Source: Mesostigma viride | Taxonomy: Eukaryota; Streptophyta; Mesostigmatophyceae; Mesostigmatales; Mesostigmataceae | Reading direction: 5' to 3' | NCBI GenBank assembly: GCA_009746045.1 | Contig: RPFO01000256.1 | Coordinates: 473,441-535,440 of the forward strand | Length of the DNA stretch: 62,000 nucleotides | Shown: positions 33,813-46,030 of the stretch, one piece after another | Layout: every line of letters starts with the position of its first letter | How positions within the stretch are numbered: the stretch's first letter is position 1 | Notes under the pieces: model-generated | What the model was told of the DNA's origin: nothing | Databases searched by the model: none | Seen by the model: only the letters and a program-made list of their open reading frames with translations | Translations under genes and position numbers: made by a program

Positions 33813-36350
33813 CCGCGGTGCCGCGAGCCCTGCGTTGGGGGGCTGCCGCCCCCCAAACCCGGCCCCCGCTTGAGGGGCGCGCCCCCCCGAACCCCCCCGC
33901 GTCGGCCGGCGTCCCGCTGTCCACCCCGCGCTTCCCGTTCAGTTGTTGTACGCACCTCCCCCATGCCTCGTTCCCGACGCCGCACCTCCCGGGCAAGGCC
34001 GGGATGCGCTGTCTAGTGGCGCCCCTGCGCTGCGTTGGTCCTTGCGCATCGCGGCGCAACTGCAGGATCGAGATGGGACTGAGACCTGGACGACGGCGGT
34101 CGTGGCGCCCCTCACATAGCTGTGCCACTCTCGCTAAGTTGTGTGTGAGGTCTGCCACAGTGGTGAGGATGCCCCCCGTCTCCTACATAGTGTGTGATTC
34201 GTGCCAACGCGGCTGGCCCCTCTTCCGGCAGTGCCTCCCCCTGCAGGTCCTTCAGTTGGGCGTGCCCTCATTGCGTGGCCCCCCCTCGGTCGTCCCTATA
34301 GCGGCTCCCAACGCGCGGCCGTGTCGACCCGGGGATCCCGTTCGGCCCGCGCCCCCTCCCGCAGCCGGCCTCGCTGGACCCTCTCGAGAGCAAGGCCCAG
34401 GATCCTGGGCCTTGCGTGACCTCGTGGAGTTCCACACCGTGCTCGGGGACCGGTCGCTCTCCCCGCGCCGTCACCTGCGTCCGGCCCCTCCGCGGGGTCG
34501 ATCCCTGGCCCTGCCCCGCCCTGGCGGCCTAGCTCTGGGGATCCACCTCCGGCCAGCACGGCGGCGGCCGACCTGCACATCAGTCCTCGATCCTGTGCTT
34601 GAGGGCCGGGTCCCTGGCGGCCCTCCTTCCTGAGGCTGTGGGCCACCCTGCGGCGACTCCTGTGGTGGGCCCCTGGTCGGCCGGGCTTGGGTCCCACGAC
34701 TTCTCGGTACCCCCCACCAACCGACCTTGCGGGCGTCAGCGCGCTCCGGCATGCCAGTGCGTTCTCTTGGCTGTATTGCCCGTTGCTGTTGGACGCTGTC
34801 GGCTTGCACGCGGCGTTTCCTGCGCTCCCACGGCCCCCTGAATTTAGTGCCCTTGGAGTAATTAATTCATGTCCGGCACATGCATGCAGTGCAGGCAGCC
34901 TCCCCCCCTGTCCTGGCCTCCACGCTTTGGGGGTTTGTCCTCGAGGAATACCCTGCCGGCGGTCGCCTGCCTTAATTGGCACCTGCCCGGCCGCGGTGCG
35001 CCAAGAATGGCTCCTGAATCTCGACGCTCAAGTGGCGCCGCCGGTGGTGGTGCTCTTTGCTGCATGCAGGGCTCGCCGTGCAGGCCCAGCGGGCCGCCCG
35101 CACGACATATCTCGCTGGGGGGGCCACCGACCACGCCCTGCTCGATCGCCCTCAGCTGCACACGTTCCTTGCCTCTGCCGGGCCCGGCTGGCGGCCGGCC
35201 TTGTAACGCAGGCCCACGGGCGCTTGATTACGGCGGTCACACCAGCGCAAGCCGCCCGCCTCCGCGTTGACTTGAATCGGGGCTCCTGTCACCGTGCACG
35301 CCGGCGACCTGGTTCTGTACGATATGCGGGGGGGGGGCGTGTTCTTGAGAGCTCTGAGGGCGGGTGCGGCCGTGCCCGCCATCTTGCACGATGTGGTCGA
35401 GCTTGCGGGTATCCCCCATCTCTGGCACCAGGCTGCTGGTCCGCGCCGCCGTCTTCTCTCCGCCGATGAGATCGCACGACTGCCGAGCTGGGTCGAGCTG
35501 GGGTGGGATGCGGCGCCCGCCCACTACGGGCCGGCCCGCTTGGTGGATGTCACTGCCAGCGGCCCCTCCCAGTGCCCCATCTGCTTGGACCTGCATCGCC
35601 CGGGTGACGGTCTCTGCCGCCTCCCTGCTAGCTTGCGGCCACTTCTTGCATCAAGCTTGCATCGCCACGAGCCTGCACGCGACAATAATTTCCGCCACCT
35701 GCCCCCTTTGCCGGGCCGCGGTCCTTTCCCCCTTGCCTCCTGGCGTTCTCCCACTGGGGCCCTCGCCCGTGTCCGTGCGCCGCCAGCCCATGCAACGTGC
35801 ATGCCCCGACCCGGCCTGCCTCCGTCCCCCGTGTGCGTGGTCGTGGGTCGCGCGCCGGCTTGGCTGCCTCCTCCAGCGCCCCGGCTCTCCCGGGCGGCCG
35901 TGGGGGCCGTCCCCGGGCCGCCGGTCTTCAGTTGCAGTGTCCTCGGCTGCCGCGAGCCCTAGCTGCTGACCACCCGGCGGCCGGCCCCGCCCTGGGTTCC
36001 GCGGCGGCCCCTGCAGCTGTCGTTCCTTTGGCTGAGGGTGCTTCCGACCCCTCACCCTCTCGGCCCGGGGCCGCCCGACCGGGTGGGCGCACCCCCTCAG
36101 ATGGCTTCCATTATTGCCAAGTCGATGGTCCCCTCGGTGACCCATGTCAGTGGCGCGCGCCTGCCCATTGCATGACCGGAATTCATTGCTGGTGCCACAT
36201 TCGGGCTTCCCACCCCCACATCACGGAGGCAGCCATGCGCGCCATGGACTGCTACCGGCCTGCCCGGCAGCCCATCGCCAGCGGATTTTTTCGATCCACG
36301 GGCGATTACTACCACTGAGCATGAGCGGCATGGTGCCGCCGCCAAACCCC
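33813..36350 (+). pseudogene. GC-rich decayed ORF with RING finger, probable mobile-element gene
   Basis: The region is about 70% GC, far above its neighbours. Around 35294-35760 two plus-strand frames join across a frameshift. The first gives HAGDLVLYDMRGGGVFLRAL … AGIPHLWHQAAGPRRR … PSQCPICLD; the second continues with LACGHFLHQACIATSLHA … ATCPLCRAAV. Together they show C-x2-C, C-x-H, H-x2-C and C-x2-C spacing of a RING finger (ubiquitin-ligase type). A downstream frame has a Cys/His-rich end (DGFHYCQVDGPLGDPCQW … CWCHIRASHPHI) stopping at about 36318. Frames change several times. Its position between retroelement pieces suggests a transposon ORF rather than a host gene. Most other frames here are GC artefacts. 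Confidence 0.5.
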
Positions 36351-36548
36351 GGCCCCAGAACGGCCTGCCCGGCGGCCCGGCGGCCGCACCGGCCTAGCTA
36401 GCTCCCGGACAGGGGCGGACCCTCGGTCAGCCCCCGCCCCTCCACCGGCATCGCAGGGTACGAGCGATCCGGGGGACCTCTCGGCAGGGTGCTGGGCATT
36501 CCTGGCCACGCTCCCTTAATTTGCCGCCTGTGCGCGCAACCCTCACTA

Positions 36549-36640
36549 TATTAATTAATTAAATAATTAATTAGAATCGTGCTCCCGTTGGGGAGTCACG
36601 GAGCATTAACCCCGATGGATGGATGGATGGATGGGTGCAA
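36549..36640 (-). mobile_element. Retrotransposon 3'-end scrap with hairpin and tail
   Basis: The minus strand reads …CTCCCCAACGGGAG (36582-36595) followed by an ATTA-type tail (36549-36575). It matches the 3' end of the ORF1-only family at 39297-39310 and 58675-58688. (GGAT)n lies just upstream of the hairpin. Confidence 0.75.
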
Positions 36641-36821
36641 ACAGTCCTACCGGTCTAACTAATCTATCTACATCAGCTACCTACAACATCTATCGAATAG
36701 CCTCACTATATGGTTGGGGCATGATGCAGACGATATTTGTTACTTTCGTGTAATTTTTTTTCTAATGAGATTAATTAGCATAGTACTACTCCGTGGCATG
36801 CCCATGCGCATGACGCGCAAG

Positions 36822-37067
<246 letters not shown>

Positions 37068-37079
37068 TATAGGTTCTGC

Positions 37080-39316
37080 TGACGAAAATGGCTGACGGCG
37101 GTATGGCTGACGGCGGAGTTCAGATCTTTTGCGTCTGAGCCCCAAATTCGGTCAGACCACTTGCATTCGATGCGCTTTTTTGAGGCGCACACGCCAGTAT
37201 AATCGGTTACAGCTGCAACGCAGTATGGCCAAAGTTACGCACGTGACCAGCTATGACGACTCCCAAAGCAAAACCGGAGGGCTGGAAAAGGAGCTGGCAC
37301 AGCTTCCCAGCGCCCCGCCCAACCCTCTCGCCCTCGCCATTGTTCAGCCGCCAGGCTTACCCGCCAAACCCTCGCCAAGCACTTTGCCTGAACCCAAGAA
37401 ACCATGCCACGACCACAAATGGCGAAAGTGGCTACCAGATTACGACCGCTTTTCTTTTCAGCACTGCCTGCAGCTTACCACAGCCGAAGAATGCGCCGAA
37501 ATAGTGCGTTACTTAGCGCACAGGAATTAACGCAAGCTCCATGGGGCCACAGGGCCCATCCCCACCGACAACCACCAGGATGCGTACATACTATATACCA
37601 GGCCAGATTGACATGCTGCGCACCTACAGATAAACCAAAGTACCGAAAGTACTACAAAACCACTGAATAGCAAGTACAACGCGGTATGAACCGGCTGTAC
37701 GAATATGCCTAAATAGCCGAACAATGAGACTACAGCTATTTAACATTGTTGCGCCGAAATGTCCACTAAAGGAACCTAGTTAAATAGGCTTGGACGCAAC
37801 ACTAGAGCTCCAACAACGCCTCGCCATCCTGCCGCAGCTTCTACCAGCTACCTATTATGGACAAAATCGCCGCCATTGAGATCCGCGCCCCAGCCCAGCC
37901 TGCGCGGCCGACAGCCACATCGGCTTCCTCCCTCTGCAAGGATGACATCCGAGCAGTGCTGGAGGAGCACGTGACCTGGCCGTTGGCCGAAAAGCTGACC
38001 TCGCTGAACACGACAATCAACACGGTGGAGGCCCGGGACTCCAATGTGGAAACCAAGGTCGTCCACAAGCTCCAGCCCCAGTAACTTCACGACGCTGCAC
38101 ACCGCGGCGCAGGCATCTGAGACGCAAGCTGCACTTGTCTCTCGCCTAAACCACTGAGGTGGAGGGCAAGTGCGGCGTGCTCATGAAGAAGCTTGAAGCC
38201 ATCACCGCCCACACCGAGGCCCTGGCCTCACAGGTCCCAAAGATAGCGGAGCAGACGGCCACCATCGCATCCCAGCCACCCCGGCTGGATGCTCAGTGGT
38301 GACCTCCCGCCCCTCTCCTATGCGGACCTGCTGCGGACAGCGACCGCCGCCTCCACCACCGACGCCATCGCTACGAAGTTCCAGGAGCTTGAAGACCTTC
38401 GCCAGGCTCAACCGAACGGGAGGCCAGCGACCGCGCGCCGGGGGAGGCCAGCGACCGCGCCCGCCGCGACTGCTGGGTGGTGCTGCGTCGTTTCCCCCAG
38501 AAGCCAGGTGAGACGTCAACCTGAGTCCCTTGCCGACGAGCTTAAGGACCAGCTCCTTACCCTCATGCATGGTAGGTGAGGTGGAACTGCGTGCCGGGTG
38601 CCACCACCTTCCCCACTCAAGGGACAACGGCGGCTCCCCCACCAGTCCTGCTCACCTTCCCCTCCCGTGAGGACAAGCAGCGGTTCCTCTCTCGTCGCAA
38701 GCGGTTGCACGACCTCATCTGGACGCTGGACGACGACCTGACCCCCGTGCAGCAGCAGCAGCGACGTGATCGACCTGTGCCAGGCCTGAATACCTCCGCC
38801 ACAAGCAGGACCCCCAGAAGCCCAAGGTGTACTGGAGGGGCGGGGACCTGATGATCAACCACAAGATGTGGACGCTCCCAGCGGGCTAGAATAGCTAGTA
38901 GCCCTACTAGCTTGACTTCATTGCTAGTCACTGCCGCTATGGCAGCCATGCTTAGAATGTTTGCCTAGCAGCCTGTGCCACCATACTGTACCTAGTTACG
39001 TGCACCGCTAACGCACGGTACACAACCAGCCATAGCCTTATAGCTTATTAGTCCTTGTACAGCCATGCTATACGTCCTGGCTTCGATCAGATTACTTGCC
39101 CACGCTCCTTGTTATGCCATGCTCACATGGGTCTTATTGCACCCACAGAAATTTGCCGGATCGTTAGCGTGTCCGTTTAGCTAGCCGGCGCCCGAATGCA
39201 GCTGTGGCATGCCTTTGGCATGAAGGAGACTGGGGGTCTCTGCCCTTTCTCCTGTTGTGCACACACAGGGATTAAAAGCACTTCGGTGCTCCGTGACTCC
39301 CCAACGGGAGCAGGTG
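37080..39316 (+). mobile_element. ORF1-only non-LTR retrotransposon (family A', decayed)
   Basis: From about 37857 broken plus-strand frames give MDKIAAIEIRAPAQPARPTA … EKLTSLNTTINTVEARDSNV (coiled-coil type), LPPLSYADLLRTATAASTTD, VLLTFPSREDKQRFLSRRKR and YWRGGDLMINHKMW. This is the layout of an L1-type ORF1p: coiled coil, RRM-like region, C-terminal domain. Stops and frameshifts interrupt it. About 400 bp of 3' UTR follow, then hairpin CTCCCCAACGGGAG (39297-39310) and the TTAC tail. No reverse transcriptase lies between ORF1 and the 3' end. A 5' frame at about 37224-37530 (…HKWRKWLPDYDRFSFQHCLQ) may belong to the element but is not recognised. Confidence 0.75.
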
Positions 39317-39667
<351 letters not shown>

Positions 39668-39670
39668 ACT

Positions 39671-39805
39671 AAGGCTGGGTTGGCTGGGTTGGCTGGGTTT
39701 GCTGGGTTTGCTGGGTTTGCTGGGTTTGCTGGGTTTGCTGGGTTTGCTGGGGTTGCTGGGGTTGCTGGGTTTGCTGGGTTTGCTGGGGTTGCTGGGGTTG
39801 CTCAT
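39671..39805. repeat. (GCTGGGTTTG)n decamer array
   Basis: About 13 tandem copies of a 10-bp unit, GGCTGGGTT or TGCTGGGTT/GGGTTGC. On the minus strand it follows the ORF1 C-terminus and may be the 3' tail of that copy. Confidence 0.93.
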
Positions 39806-41760
39806 TGCTGCATGGGGCGGCGGGGGTTGCCTGCCAGGGCTTGTGGTCGACGTAGATGACCGCCCCCCTCCATGAGTATACGGGCTTCTTCCCTGCCTTC
39901 TGCCGAAGCTGCATATGGGGTGGTAGGTGACTCCGCCATAGCTCCCGTCGCCGTTCATTGCTGCGCCAGGGTCAAGTCGTCATCCAGCGTGTAGGAAGTC
40001 CCCACGAGCCGGCCGCTTGTGACGCTTGAGGAACAAAACCTTGTCCGCAATGTACGGCAAAGGTGAGCACTGGCAGCAGGGGCGGTCCCGCCTTACCCGG
40101 CGCTCGAGCGGGCGGACGGACCTCCAGCCGGAGCTCGCCCGCCTTAATGAGCCTGAGCCTGATGGGGGCAAGGATTTTGTCCTCAGAACGCCCGTGTGCA
40201 AGCCGCTGGCTGGAAGGTGAGAAGTCCGAGAAGTTCTCGGAGTTCTCACCTTTCAGCAGGTCGAAGTCAGTGCTCATGTCCACTACAATACGGTTTGTAG
40301 GAGACGCGAAATGAGTGAGAATGTTACCCGAGCGGTAACGAGGATTCGCACCGTTGATTTTAACATATGTTTCTTTTTTTGCGCCATTTGGCGAGCATCG
40401 ACTGGAGCCTGAACCTAGCGGGGGGAATCGTGCGGGGGAATCTTGCGGGGGAATCTTGCGGGGAAAAATTCCGAACGTGAATTTAGCGAAGTCCTACTAC
40501 ATTTTGCTTGGTACACGGTACTACAGTTTCGTCACTGAAAATTTTCTGTAGTTGCGTCGGTGTTTCGTACGTTCCGCTGAAATTTTCGTGTTCAGTGCCC
40601 AGATCACAATTTGATCCGGGCGCAAAATGGTTGGCTGTACGGTACGAACCAAAAACGAAATTTTAGTATCTAAGTTCCGCAGCGCTTGCTGAATTTGCCC
40701 CGGAAGCCCGGGGGCACTTTCCCCGCTGAAAAAGGTGTCCGCGGAAGCGTATTGTAGTGCGATGACGTCATTATGGCTGCGCTTGTCGAGCTCGGCCTCC
40801 TCACGGAGGTCAAGCGTCTGCTGCTTGAGCTGTGCAGCGATGGCGGAGGTGGCGGTGGTGGTGGTGTGGCTCATCAGCATGGCTGCCCCCTTCTGCGGGG
40901 TGGGATGTGCCGATCGCCGGTTGGGCCAGCAGGGGCTGGCCGGATGGCAATTTCCTTCACCGCCTGGGCAGTGACGGGCCTGCGGTGTTTTCAGGGCAAG
41001 CCGGCACTCGATAGTGATGGCGTTGTCCTTGAGGCGCTGGTCGATGTCCAGGAGCTGGGCGGTGATGGCGTCGGTGGTGGCGGTTGTGGCTTTGGAGCGA
41101 GGTGGAGGCGAGGAGAGTGGAGGTCACTCAGTGGCGGTGGCGGTGGTGGACTGAGAGAAGGGGGCTCAGCTCGGCAGCCAGCGTGCCTCCCATCGCCGCC
41201 ACATCTGCAGTATTAAGGTCATGCACGTGCTGCTCGAAGGCCTCCTTGACGATGGAGCGACAGGTGGTTTCGGAGATGGCAGTGGCGGAGGGGGGGGGCC
41301 AGAGCTCGTCGATAGAGTGCCCGACGAGGGAGCAGAGGGCAATGTACTGGAGGCCGGCGGGGGCGAGAGAAGCTGGGCAGGGCTGGAAGAGAAGCTGGGC
41401 GGCGCTGTCAGCGACCTGGCGGCCGCTCGGCACAATGAGACGTGTTGGGCGAGAAGGTGCTGGCACAGAGCAAGAATCGAGGCGTGCGACCCGTGAAACA
41501 GGTCGTGCATGAAGTGGCTTGGATTTCCTTGAACTGCTTGCCACCATGCGGCTGAGGTGGCGTCAATTAAAGGCGACTGCAGTCCAGCGCGGCTCGGCGA
41601 GGGGCAATTCCTCAGGCCGACTGCGCTTGGGCTCAGGCCGGATGCCGATGGCGACGGCGAGCGGCCAGGGGGAGCCGAGGTGACCACTAGAGCTTGACTA
41701 GTGGAACCGCTGCCCTCCGGGCCAGACGGGGCAAAGCTGCAGCCGGAGCTGCACACGTAT
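39806..41760 (-). pseudogene. ORF1-type retrotransposon gene, family B (decayed)
   Basis: Minus-strand pieces in order: a Ser/Pro-rich N-terminus (…SALVV…; FHGSHASILALCQHLLAQHV), a middle part with RSIVKEAFEQHVHDL, a coiled-coil-type AIAAQLKQQTLDLREEAELD, and a C-terminal RRELWRSHLPPHMQLRQKAG followed by KKPVYSWRGAVIYVDHKPWQ. The last part matches the position and wording of the L1-type ORF1p C-terminal domain (compare YWRGGDLMINHKMW in the other family). Frameshifts and stops break it. No RT follows before the repeat tail. Confidence 0.65.
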
Positions 41761-41879
41761 TTTCATGGCTCAGCGCAGCCCCCAGGCTGCGTTGCATAGA
41801 GGAGCGTTTGCTCGTCATAATATTTCGTGCCATTAATTAATTGCCACAAAAAACATTAATTAAGTGCCACAAAAACACG

Positions 41880-42385
41880 TGACTGCGTCACGTGAGCATA
41901 AGTCCTCAGTGGGAGGGGAACATGGGATGGAATGGATGGTATAAACTATCTAGGTCCTAGTTACAGGGTTGTGGGCACCACGGCCCGAATCGCTATGAAT
42001 GCCATACGCGGTCACACACGGAGCCCCCACAGACTTGGGGGGTGGTCTCCTTCATCACTACTTGCCATCTATCCTTGCGTACATACCATCTGCCTCCATA
42101 TCAGTTACCTGTAGACAAACCAGGAGGCTGCCCGGGTGTGAGCCCGTCACGTCTAGTGTAGCTAGCACATGTCCATGCCGAGTCTATCACGAAAAGTCCA
42201 CGGCCGGGTGGCGGCCCTGCGGCGCGCGGCCTGGGGCACGCCAGGTGAGGACATATGGCCCAGGCTGGGCGGGCTTCGCGCCAGCTAGTCTATATGATGT
42301 GTCTACCTGATCTGTGCGGGCCAGGTGCCCGGCTACTGAGGCCGAGGCGCCTGTGCGTAATAATGTGGGAAACGTTACTAGGGCA
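41880..42385 (-). mobile_element. LINE 3' end, copy 1 (family A)
   Basis: On the minus strand this is the C-terminal coding part (GHLARTDQVDT-like; …PGPYVLTW…) and 3' UTR of a LINE, ending in CACGTGACGCAGTCACGTG near 41879-41896. It is near-identical in sequence to 44818-45240 and, inverted, to 45487-45990. Confidence 0.75.
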
Positions 42386-42393
42386 AATCAGCA

Positions 42394-42860
42394 TACAAAT
42401 CCTCATTACTAATGTGCAAACCAAAGGGGATGTTGAGGGCCTTGCGCAGCATCTTGGTGACGTTGCCGTCGAGTCGTTGCTCCAGAGCTCTCCTACGTCA
42501 GTGTCCAGGTCTCGGCGCCGTAGGTCAGGATCGTCAGAATGACGACCTTGAAGAGGTCACGCTTTCAAGACGATCCGGGGTAGGGTAGGGTTGCTCCATC
42601 AGCGGCGGTGGTCATGGAGTTGCGCCCACGCCATGCCGATCCGTGTCGTCAGGTTGTCCTCGCAGTCGGGAAGCCAACTGCCGAGCAGCTTGAAGCCGTC
42701 TGAAGTAGGGTAGTTGACCTCGGTGTCGTCAAAGAGGCGGAGTGTGGGTGGGGGCCCTGCCATGCCGAGGGCCAGGGCCTCCGTTTTGGGGCTGATTTCT
42801 AGACCAACCGCCTGAGCCTTTGCGTGATAGCTTCGGGAAAATATATCAGCGTGTGCGTCT
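42394..42860 (-). pseudogene. LINE reverse-transcriptase pseudogene (minus)
   Basis: The minus strand reads AVGLEISPKTEALALGMAGP … LRLFDDTEVNYPTSDGFKLL GSWLPDCEDNLTTRIGMAWA, the region between the RT palm and the thumb (K-T-E, FKxLGSWLPD, AW). It then breaks by frameshift where the YGAETWTLT motif would be expected. The palm YADD is not included. Confidence 0.78.
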
Positions 42861-42959
42861 TACAAAGATGAAGCGATTGTGATAGTCGCGGCAAAATTTG
42901 GAGCCTAAACGTGGAAGTTATATTGGCGCCGCCGTCAGTATGGCTATATCTCGTGGCTC

Positions 42960-43740
42960 GTGGCTCGAGGCATGCGGGCAGGTAGACCTGCCATTAACTA
43001 TACAGATCAGTTGCTGGCCCACCTAGTGGTCCCAGCCCAGTTTGAACACCGCATTTCCTCCCATCTTGCTCGCACCAGCCAGGTCGACACCGCCCTTGGT
43101 CTGGCCGGCCCCCAGCGGCTCGGCCAACCAGGGCGGCATATCTTGACCTGGCCTGGCCCCAAGGACATTCCAAGGAAGCTAGGTAAACCTGCCATGAACT
43201 ACACGGCCAGATGTTGCTGGCCGACCTAGTGGTCCCAGCTCAGTTTGAACACCGCATCCAATCCCTCTCCCTTCTTTGGACTGCCATGCAGAACAAGAAG
43301 AGGTGGCAGAAGATTGTCCAGGCTCACACGCCAGCCCCTGTGGGCAAGCCACCCCCACCCAAGCGGAAGGGGCGTTTTGCTGAGTAGCGTAGTTCGGATT
43401 TTTCTAGACTAGATAGCTTAGTTAATTAATTAATTTTTTTTAGAGTTAGGTTAGGTCGATTACGCCGCTTCTCCCACCTCCACCCATTAATTAATTAATT
43501 AATAGACACGTGACTGCGTCACGTGAGCGTAAGTCCTCAGTGGGGGGGGAAGATGGGATGGAATGGATGGTATAAGCTATCTAGGTCCTAGTTACAGGGG
43601 TGTGGGCACCGCGGCCCGAATCGCTATGAATCCCATACGCGGTCACACGCGGAGCCCTCCACTCCACCCATCCAACATGGAGTATGTGCTACATGAGCTC
43701 CCAACGGAGGCATTAATTAATTAATTAATTAATAGATGTA
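42960..43740 (+). mobile_element. LINE 3' end fragments, plus strand
   Basis: The frames give RPAINYTDQLLAHLVVPAQF-EHRI twice (about 42980 and 43185), with HLARTSQVDTALGLAGPQR between them. The end is …WTAMQNKKRWQKIVQAHTPA…RKGRFAE stop (about 43387). This matches LINE ORF2 C-terminal tails. A second 3' UTR piece follows, with CACGTGACTGCGTCACGTG, then hairpin CTCCCAACGGAG (43698-43709) and an ATTA tail (43711-43735). The piece order shows nested or rearranged copies. Confidence 0.7.
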
Positions 43741-44087
43741 CGTGACTGCGTCACGTGAGCATAAGTCCTCAGTGGGAGGGGAACATGGGATGGAATGGAT
43801 TAAATTAAATTAAATTAAATTATAACATGACTCCGTTGGGAGATCATGTAGCACATATTCCCGTGGATGGATGGAGGGGGGGGCAAAGCCGCGAAACCGA
43901 ACTAATCTAACTCTAAGCTAATCTAATCTAGAAAACCCTACTTATTCTACTCAGCAAAGCGTCCCTTCCGCTTGGGGGGAGGGGGCTTGCCCACAGGGGC
44001 GGGCGTATGAGCCTAGACAATGGTTTTCCACCTCTTGTCCTGCATAGCAGTCCAAGCAAGAGAGATGGAATGGATGGTGTAAGCTAT
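43741..44087 (-). mobile_element. LINE 3' end, minus, left part of an interrupted copy
   Basis: Contains a TTAAA-type tail (about 43800-43826), hairpin (minus) CTCCCAACGGAG at 43831-43842, and the C-terminal coding end (minus; about 43950-44065). At GGATGGTGTAAGCTAT it joins the 3' UTR that continues after the solo LTR at 44818. Confidence 0.7.
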
Positions 44088-44817
44088 TGTAACAGTATTT
44101 TCTGACAGTGTGTATACTGTTACATCCAAGTGGACGTGAACTTGGAGTTCAATGTTCAGTGTAAATGGCTGAGTCTTTTGTACGGCCAAAGTGTAATGAT
44201 TCCTGGCCTGACTTGACTTTTGGGGACTTATATGCGGAGTGCCCTTTTGATGGTCCTTTGTGTTGGGCCCTGGACGGTACGGGACAGTACCTTGGAATCT
44301 ATGTGTAATCTGACTGATGTCAGTTAGTATCTTTCGTAAGTTAGGGGTGTAAAGCATATATAGAGAGAACCTTACCGGTTCATCTGTGTTCTGATTGGCT
44401 GAGACCTGTAGGATTGCGTTGGACTCCTCTGTGTCGGCGGGGACATAAGCTTTGCCTGTTTGTCACCATAGCCATCACGCGGAAACCCCCAATTATGTGA
44501 GGTTATTTCTAATAACCAAACATGCTCACTTCAGGCCCTGTTATTGGACAGCCATATCCGATAGACAGGAAGTCTTGTGTCTGTATGAACAAGCAGAGAG
44601 ACGCCCGACCAAAAGGGGACCACCGCTCTCTACCGCGTAAGTACCGTCTCGTAGGAATGGCCTCTAGACGGGAAACGACCACCCTCTACGATTCCTGGAG
44701 AGTGCTAGGAATCTCCCCTGTCTCTTGGGGTTTGATAAGTCCGTTCTGTCTTTAATGACAGGAGGTAAAAGATCTGTGCATTTAGTGGAGCAGAGGCCAC
44801 CATTTTATTCTGTTACA
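44088..44817. mobile_element. Solo LTR, 730 bp, with 5-bp target duplication
   Basis: Starts TGTAACAGTATTTT and ends ATTCTGTTACA, giving the TG…CA ends and short inverted termini of an LTR. GCTAT flanks it on both sides (44083-44087 and 44818-44822). Removing the insert and one GCTAT restores the LINE 3' UTR (GTAAGCTATCTAGGTCCTAG, seen with one difference at 41940-41960). A CATATATAGAGAG TATA-like box lies near 44354. No internal genes are present, so it arose by LTR-LTR recombination. Confidence 0.9.
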
Positions 44818-45240
44818 GCTATCTAGGTCCTAGTTACAGGGTTGTGGGCACCACGGCCTGTATCGCTATGAATGCCATACGCGGTCACACACGGAGCCCC
44901 CACAGACTTGGGGGGTGGTCTTCTTCATCACTACTTGCCATCTATCCTTGCGTACCATCTGCCTCCATATCAGTTACCTGTAGACAAACCAGGAGGCTGC
45001 CCGGGTGTGAGCCCGTCACGTCTAGTGTAGCTAGCACATGTCCATGCCGAGTCTATCACGAAAAGTCCACGGGTGGCGGCCCTGCGGCGCGCGGCCTGGG
45101 GCACGCCAGGTGAGGACATATCGCCCAGGCTGGGCGGGCTTGGTGCCAGCTAGTCTTTCTGATGTGTCTACCTGATCTGTGCGGGCCAGGTGCCCGGCTA
45201 GGCCCAGGCGCCTGTGCCTAATAGTGTGGGCGTGTTATAA
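44818..45240 (-). mobile_element. LINE 3' end, copy 2, right part
   Basis: Continues the LINE split by the solo LTR. It is close to 41940-42370 over its whole length, with small deletions (for example the CCGGGTGG region near 45068). It ends near GTGTGGGCGTG before an AATTTAATT run. Confidence 0.75.
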
Positions 45241-45264
45241 TTTAATTTAATTAATTTTTTAATT

Positions 45265-46030
45265 TCCTCCCTCTCTCTTGCTATTGGACTGCTATGCAGG
45301 ACAAGAAGGGGTGGAAGACCATTGTCCAGGCCCACACACCAGCCCCTGTGGGCAAGCTCCAGGGCTCCCCCCAGGAGGAAGGGGCGCTCTGCTGAGTAGA
45401 GTAACTATAATTTTGTAGCTTACATTAGATGAGCAAGTTACCTAGTTTTCGCAGCTTCGCTCACCCCCACCCATCAGCAATCATGGAATGTGTGCTCCAT
45501 GATCTCCCACATTATTAGGCACAGGCGCCTGGGCCTAGCCGGGCACCTGGCCCGCACAGATCAGGTAGATACATCAGATAGACTAGCTGGCACCAAGCCC
45601 GCCCAGCCTGGGCCATATGTCCTCACCTGGCGTGCCCCCGGCCGCGCGCGGCAGGGCCGCCACCCGTGGACTTTTCGTGATAGACTCGGCATGGACATGT
45701 GCTACACTAGACGTGACGGGCTCACCCCCGGGCAGCCTCCTGGTTTGTCTGTAATATGGAGGCAGATGGTGCGCAAGGATAGATGGCAAGTGGTGATGAA
45801 GGAGACCACCCCCAAGCCTGTGGCCCGGGCTCCGCGTGTGACCAAGTATGGCATTCATAGCGATTCGGGCCGCGGTGCCCACACCCCTGTAACTAGGACC
45901 TAGATAGCTTATACCATCCATTCCATCCCATGTTCCCCTCCTACTGAGGACTTATGCTCACGTGACGCAGTCACGTGTCTATTAATTCATTAATTAATGA
46001 TCTCCCAACGGAGCAGGAACAGAGTCATAT
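45265..46030 (+). mobile_element. Two LINE 3' ends, plus strand
   Basis: First piece (45265-45515): C-terminal coding end (…MQDKKGWKTIVQAHTPAPVG…) and 3' UTR to GATCTCCCA. Second piece (45487-46013): GLAGHLARTDQVDTSDRLAG … PYVLTWRAPGRARQGRHPW, then FRDRLGMDMCYTRRDGLTPG and WRQMVRKDRWQVVMKE, a normal-looking LINE ORF2 C-terminus. It is followed by 3' UTR, an ATTA run and hairpin CTCCCAACGGAG at 46002-46013. It forms an inverted pair with 44818-45240. Confidence 0.75.

Noticed and set aside
33797-36350. Several independent genes in the GC-rich region
   Set aside because: Frames overlap on both strands because of high GC; only the RING-like segment carries recognisable residues, and it is frameshifted.
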